Assembly (NCBI GenBank): GCA_012295275.1
Contig: CM022677.1
Span: 26,202,544 to 26,266,543, forward strand
Length of the DNA stretch: 64,000 nucleotides
Reading direction: 5' to 3'
From: Chrysomallon squamiferum
Lineage: Eukaryota; Mollusca; Gastropoda; Neomphalida; Peltospiridae
Position numbers and translations under genes: made by a program. Position 1 is the first letter of the stretch. Every line of letters starts with the position of its first letter. This document shows, piece after piece, positions 62,001 to 64,000 of this stretch. The notes beneath the pieces were generated by a model. The model saw only the letters and a program-made list of their open reading frames with translations, ran no database searches and was not told where the DNA came from.

Positions 62001-63419
62001 ATTGACCATTTATAATTACACTCATTTTCTATATCATACAAAAAAAAAAAACACTCTGTATAGAACACAGACACACCATACAGTAGTTTGTAATAGATCT
62101 GCATATAATAGTTTATATCAACCATTTATAATTTCACTCATTTTCTATATCATACAAAAACCAACACTATATAGATCATAGACACACCATACAAAATAGT
62201 TTTTAATAGATCTGCATATAATAGTTTATATCAACCATTTATAATTTCACTCATTTTCTATATCATACAAAAAACCAACACTATGTAGATCATAGACACA
62301 TCAGACAATAGTTTGTAATAGATCTGCATATAATAGTTTGTATCGACCATTTATAATTTCACTCATTTTCTCTATAATTCCAAAATTCAACATACTTGCT
62401 GCTGTTCTGTATAGAACACACCATACAATAGTTTCTAATAGATCTGCAAGTAATATTATCAGAGGTCTCGCTACATACTGTAAGAGATGGTGGGCCTGCC
62501 ATCACTTACTGCTTACAACAAGTTCACCTGCCATTCGTCAGCAGTTTATTTAGACTGACTGTCATGCCACTATTTTGCACTTTTGAGATCAGCAGTTCAT
62601 GTGTCTTGTCCATAAACAAAATAGATCTAATCCAAAGTGACGAATGTCATATTTACAAATTACCTTCTCTGGCATTTCAAAGGGATGCAATCCAATTCCT
62701 CTGCTACTTATGATGCCTGTGTAATCAAGGTTACTGTAGCAGACACTGTGGCCAAATTATTGCACATGAATTTCACTGACAAGTTGATATCTGTCTGCTG
62801 TCTATATGCTTATCAACATATAAAATCTGGTGTTTTTCTTTTACAAGTTGATATCTGTCTACTGTCTATATCCATATCAACATATAAAATCTGGGGTTTT
62901 TCTTTTACAAGTTGATGGAGGGTGGAGTAGGTGGGAAACCCAAAGCTCTGGTAAGTGCAGTGTGACTTGTGGGAGAGGAACAACCTGGGTGTTTATGAGA
63001 CGTGTCTGCAACAATCCTGTACCTCAGGGTTCTGGGAAGACCTGTGAATGTTACTTAAAACAGTATCAAAATTTGTTATGCAAGAGGAAGGGAACATTTA
63101 GTTTATAAAATCTAAATTATATATTCAATTATACAATTTGTGTTTGTTTGTTTATTGTTTCTCAATGTTAATACAATTATAGTAAGTCAATAAAAGCAAC
63201 ATTTGAAAAATTGTGTTAATAAATTTGCAGTGGCAGTAAATGGAGGCTGGACAGCTTGGGTAGCACAACCAGCAACTTGTCAACAGAACTGTAGGCGGAC
63301 TGTTACCTACACCAGAACTTGTACAAACCCTCCACCCTCGGGAGGTGGACAGCCCTGCCCAGGAGACACAACAAAGACAGTCAATGAGGCATGCAGTGGA
63401 GATCTGTGTCCTGTTGCAG
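51462..63419 (+). CDS. Gene 2: secreted CAP / EGF / ShK / VWA / TSP1 protein (spliced, 3' end outside window)
   Basis: Thirteen exons were identified (listed separately). Order: signal peptide; propeptide with RKKR; CAP (SCP/TAPS) domain over five exons; Cys tail; EGF-like; ShK-like; VWA; TSP1; truncated TSP1; TSP1; then the window edge. CAP-EGF-ShK alone recalls CRISP-like secreted proteins. Fusion to VWA and TSP1 related to those of gene 1 is unusual as far as I know. First coding exon length, phase and C-terminal modules tie it to gene 1. All products would be extracellular. Two lesions stand in the sequence as given: an in-frame stop in the VWA exon and a broken TSP1 exon. It could be a working gene with alternative splicing, a decaying gene, or intact with local sequence errors. 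Confidence 0.75.
51532..52823. other. Gene 2 intron 1
   Basis: Contains (GT)n at about 51,590-51,636, the third dispersed module with (CA)n and (GA)n (51,637-51,977), (AAT)n at about 52,053-52,085 and (AT)n at about 52,546-52,640. No exon seen. Confidence 0.7.
51637..51977. repeat. Dispersed module, copy 3, inside gene 2 intron 1
   Basis: ATGTGATACCGACGGAGCAG, then GTTTTTGTGCACTGAGTCTG, a CA tract, GAGCGAAATGCA and (GA)n, as at 47,040 and 50,215. Confidence 0.85.
52824..52861 (+). CDS. Gene 2 exon 2: propeptide with furin-type site
   Basis: 38 nt reading [13 protein letters not shown], phase 1 to 0. RKKR is a consensus proprotein convertase site, so the mature chain probably begins at AF just before the CAP domain. 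The small exon depends on CTTTCAG and GTGAGT sites. Confidence 0.75.
52862..54163. other. Gene 2 intron 2
   Basis: A less AT-rich section (52,950-53,760) includes about five copies of a 17-bp unit TATGTTGTGCTGCAGGG at 53,560-53,640. Open frames here have no recognisable domain. Origin of the section unknown. Confidence 0.55.
53560..53640. repeat. 17-bp tandem repeat
   Basis: About five units of TATGTTGTGCTGCAGGG within intron 2, the second unit altered (AAAG in place of TATG). Confidence 0.85.
54164..54316 (+). CDS. Gene 2 exon 3: start of CAP domain
   Basis: [12 protein letters not shown] lead-in, then [17 protein letters not shown], the first CAP helix with the HNxxR motif. Phase 0-0, 51 codons. 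Confidence 0.88.
54317..55262. other. Gene 2 intron 3
   Basis: 946 bp with (AAT)n plus poly-A at 54,541-54,598 and (ATT)n at 54,954-54,996. No exon seen. Confidence 0.65.
55263..55353 (+). CDS. Gene 2 exon 4: CAP domain, second part
   Basis: [19 protein letters not shown], then [11 protein letters not shown]. WDxELAxxAxxWAxxC is the canonical second CAP helix. The His usually found a few residues after this Cys is Asn. Phase 0 to 1. Confidence 0.88.
55354..56266. other. Gene 2 intron 4
   Basis: 913 bp, AT-rich, short CA, AT and AAT tracts only. Confidence 0.6.
56267..56406 (+). CDS. Gene 2 exon 5: CAP domain, third part
   Basis: YIGQNSAQN stands where most CAPs have xGENL, then [14 protein letters not shown] with the conserved W-x-x-E, and VSTYTQ in place of GHYTQ. 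Phase 1 to 0. Confidence 0.88.
56549..56643 (+). CDS. Gene 2 exon 6: CAP domain, fourth part
   Basis: [16 protein letters not shown] and [11 protein letters not shown] complete the CAP core (xxVWxxxxxxGCG and VCxYxxxGN signatures). Phase 0 to 2. Confidence 0.88.
57395..57545. repeat. (TTTTA)n array
   Basis: Pentanucleotide ATTTT/TTTTA repeat with several TTTAA interruptions. Confidence 0.92.
57838..58045. repeat. (ATT)n microsatellite
   Basis: A long ATT/ACT trinucleotide tract of about 200 bp directly upstream of the exon 7 acceptor. Confidence 0.93.
58058..58146 (+). CDS. Gene 2 exon 7: end of CAP domain and Cys tail
   Basis: [19 protein letters not shown] finishes the CAP domain (N-x-x-G-N) and adds a Cys-rich tail, as in CRISP-like proteins. 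Phase 2 to 1. Confidence 0.85.
58445..58821. repeat. Large inverted repeat in gene 2 intron 7
   Basis: The left arm (58,445-58,571) includes AAAGAGTTTCATGAATTAGT, a CA tract, AAGAAACATGTGTTTAAAAA and GTCCAAGGTTAAATAATTTT. The right arm (58,702-58,821) is its reverse complement. The roughly 130-bp centre has a C-rich stretch and a long poly-T. Foldback element or assembly artefact. Confidence 0.85.
59143..59241 (+). CDS. Gene 2 exon 8: EGF-like module
   Basis: [14 protein letters not shown], then [18 protein letters not shown]-x4-C-x-NGGT...C-x-C...G-x-x-C matches the EGF-like tail found in several CAP proteins. Phase 1-1. Confidence 0.85.
59242..59698. other. Gene 2 intron 8
   Basis: 457 bp, AT-rich, with (AT)n and GATA tracts at about 59,497-59,550. 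Nothing else seen. Confidence 0.65.
59699..59824 (+). CDS. Gene 2 exon 9: ShK-like (ShKT) domain
   Basis: [12 protein letters not shown], then CVNFANW and [12 protein letters not shown]. Six Cys with the closing C-P-x-x-C-x-x-C are the ShKT signature. ShKT modules are common extracellular modules, often next to CAP or protease domains, and do not by themselves indicate a toxin. Phase 1-1. Confidence 0.83.
59825..60899. other. Gene 2 intron 9 with tandem duplications
   Basis: Around 60,400-60,660 a unit of about 70 bp (GTATAACTATGGAGAAAGTA and TGGTAATTAAAAGAAATATG) is repeated about four times. From 60,733 the segment AATCTAGACATTGTGTTTGT with the following TTATTTCAG acceptor is duplicated ahead of the VWA exon. 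Confidence 0.75.
60900..61535 (+). CDS. Gene 2 exon 10: VWA domain with internal 75-bp duplication and stop
   Basis: From the acceptor at 60,899: [17 protein letters not shown], continuing at 61,029 as [12 protein letters not shown], then [29 protein letters not shown] and [10 protein letters not shown]. The metal site is DGSQT, a mild variant of DxSxS. Between 60,954 and 61,028 lies a 75-bp partial repeat of the same segment, in frame but with TAA at 60,992-60,994. A 72-bp GT-AG mini-intron (60,950-61,021) would rescue the frame and add one Thr; its donor is weak. Phase 1-1 overall; donor GTGAGT at 61,536. Confidence 0.8.
61803..61994 (+). CDS. Gene 2 exon 11: TSP1 repeat 1
   Basis: [39 protein letters not shown] and CNMPAC. 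O-fucosylation consensus present. Closest in form to exons 32 and 34 of gene 1. Donor GTAAGA at 61,995. Confidence 0.88.
61995..62911. other. Gene 2 intron 11 with two tandem repeats
   Basis: About four units of roughly 110-117 bp (CATTTATAATTTCACTCATT and GTAATAGATCTGCATATAAT) lie at 62,005-62,450. Near the 3' end a unit of about 65 bp (GATATCTGTCTGCTGTCTAT) is duplicated together with the TTTTACAAG acceptor. The stretch 62,455-62,760 is less AT-rich and of unknown origin. Confidence 0.75.
62912..63046 (+). pseudogene. Gene 2 exon 12: TSP1 repeat missing its 3' half
   Basis: [28 protein letters not shown] and [11 protein letters not shown] read normally, then at about 63,046 the sequence switches to intron-type sequence also found at 63,512. 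The last two cysteines and any good donor are missing. Skipping it keeps the frame, since neighbours are phase 1. Confidence 0.75.
63237..63419 (+). CDS. Gene 2 exon 13: TSP1 repeat (last in window)
   Basis: [36 protein letters not shown] and [10 protein letters not shown]. This is the NPPP/CxxNC subtype of the first gene 1 array. A second acceptor six bases upstream (63,231) would add two residues. Phase 1 donor GTAAGG, so further exons lie beyond the window. Confidence 0.87.
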
Positions 63420-63767
63420 GTAAGGGGAAAATGTTTGATTTTTAAAAGTTTACTTTAGTCAGTGGTTTTGAAATTTATATTCTGCTGCATGTAAGAAAGC
63501 CTTGAGTTTGTAAATGCTACTTAAAACAGTATCAAAATTTGTTATGCAAGAGGAAAGGAACATATAGTTTATAAAATCTAAATTATATATTAAATTATAC
63601 AATTTGTTTTTGTTTTTTTGGATACACTTGTATATTGTTTCTCAATATTAATGCAGTTTCTGTCTTTGTTATGGTTACAGTTGTTTATTCAGAAATGTTA
63701 TTTATATGTGTTTATGCATGAATACAAAAATATATGAATTTAGTTTTTCAGAACGATAATTCAGTTT

Positions 63768-63813
<46 letters not shown>

Positions 63814-64000
63814 ATAGAACTGTATATTATTTCATAATGATATATAGCCTGTATATTTGTATGGATACAACTGTACATTATATCAGAATGTTTATGTTAT
63901 TTATGCATTTGTCTGGGTAAAATTGTATATTATTTCAGAGAAATGTTATTTATATTGGTGTTTGCATGAATACAAAAGTATATGAATTAATCTTTTTACT
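63420..64000. other. Start of gene 2 intron 13, to window edge
   Basis: Contains the direct repeat partner (63,512-63,614) of 63,047-63,145 and a (GT)n tract at 63,772-63,812. No further exon seen before the edge. Confidence 0.7.

Noticed and set aside
62338-62915. Open frames before exon 12 of gene 2
   Set aside because: They span tandem repeats and an intron acceptor; no recognised domain.

Overview
The window is eukaryotic nuclear DNA. It is AT-rich, has long introns with GT-AG splice sites, and is crowded with microsatellites and minisatellites. I see no prokaryotic operons, rRNA, tRNA or CRISPR. Almost all convincing coding sequence belongs to two large plus-strand genes for secreted, cysteine-rich, multidomain proteins. 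VWA, chitin-binding and laminin-G-like domains together in one secreted protein, as in the Pif and BMSP shell-matrix proteins, suggest a lophotrochozoan and most likely a mollusc. This is an inference; the species cannot be read from the sequence.

Gene 1 (4188-40267, 42 coding exons reconstructed here) has a complete reading path: signal peptide exon, VWA, 24 TSP1 repeats each in its own phase 1-1 exon, a split VWA without its metal site, a 12-nt microexon, a split VWA with its metal site, one TSP1, a single 5,367-bp exon encoding 29 TSP1 repeats, one more TSP1, a 15-nt microexon, two chitin-binding-type cysteine modules, a linker, a C-terminal laminin-G/concanavalin-like domain, and a stop. 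Exon lengths sum to 13,058 nt. This becomes a multiple of three if the one-base deletion in exon 21 is corrected (about 4,352 aa) or if exon 21 is skipped (about 4,291 aa).

The interval between the genes (about 40.3-51.4 kb) holds the presumed 3' UTR and then a segmental duplication. Copy 1 spans about 42.5-48.06 kb and copy 2 about 48.27-51.3 kb. Each copy carries 36-bp, 43-bp and 41-bp tandem arrays at very different copy number, a (GA)n block, and a conserved short segment ending in a splice-donor-like site. A decayed TSP1 fragment lies in copy 1 and a palindromic element in copy 2.

Gene 2 (51462 to beyond 63419, open at the right edge) encodes signal peptide, short propeptide with an RKKR site, CAP domain, EGF-like module, ShK-like module, VWA and TSP1 repeats. 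Its signal peptide exon has the same 70-nt length and phase as that of gene 1, and its VWA and TSP1 modules are related, so the two genes look like diverged tandem relatives. Two gene 2 exons are damaged as written: the VWA exon has an internal 75-bp duplication with a stop, and one TSP1 exon has lost its 3' half and donor.

Both products would be extracellular. Chitin-binding, VWA and TSP1 modules fit a matrix, mucus or shell-associated scaffold, but nothing in the sequence proves the tissue or role. Exon boundaries were read by eye from splice signals, phase and domain homology, without transcript evidence.
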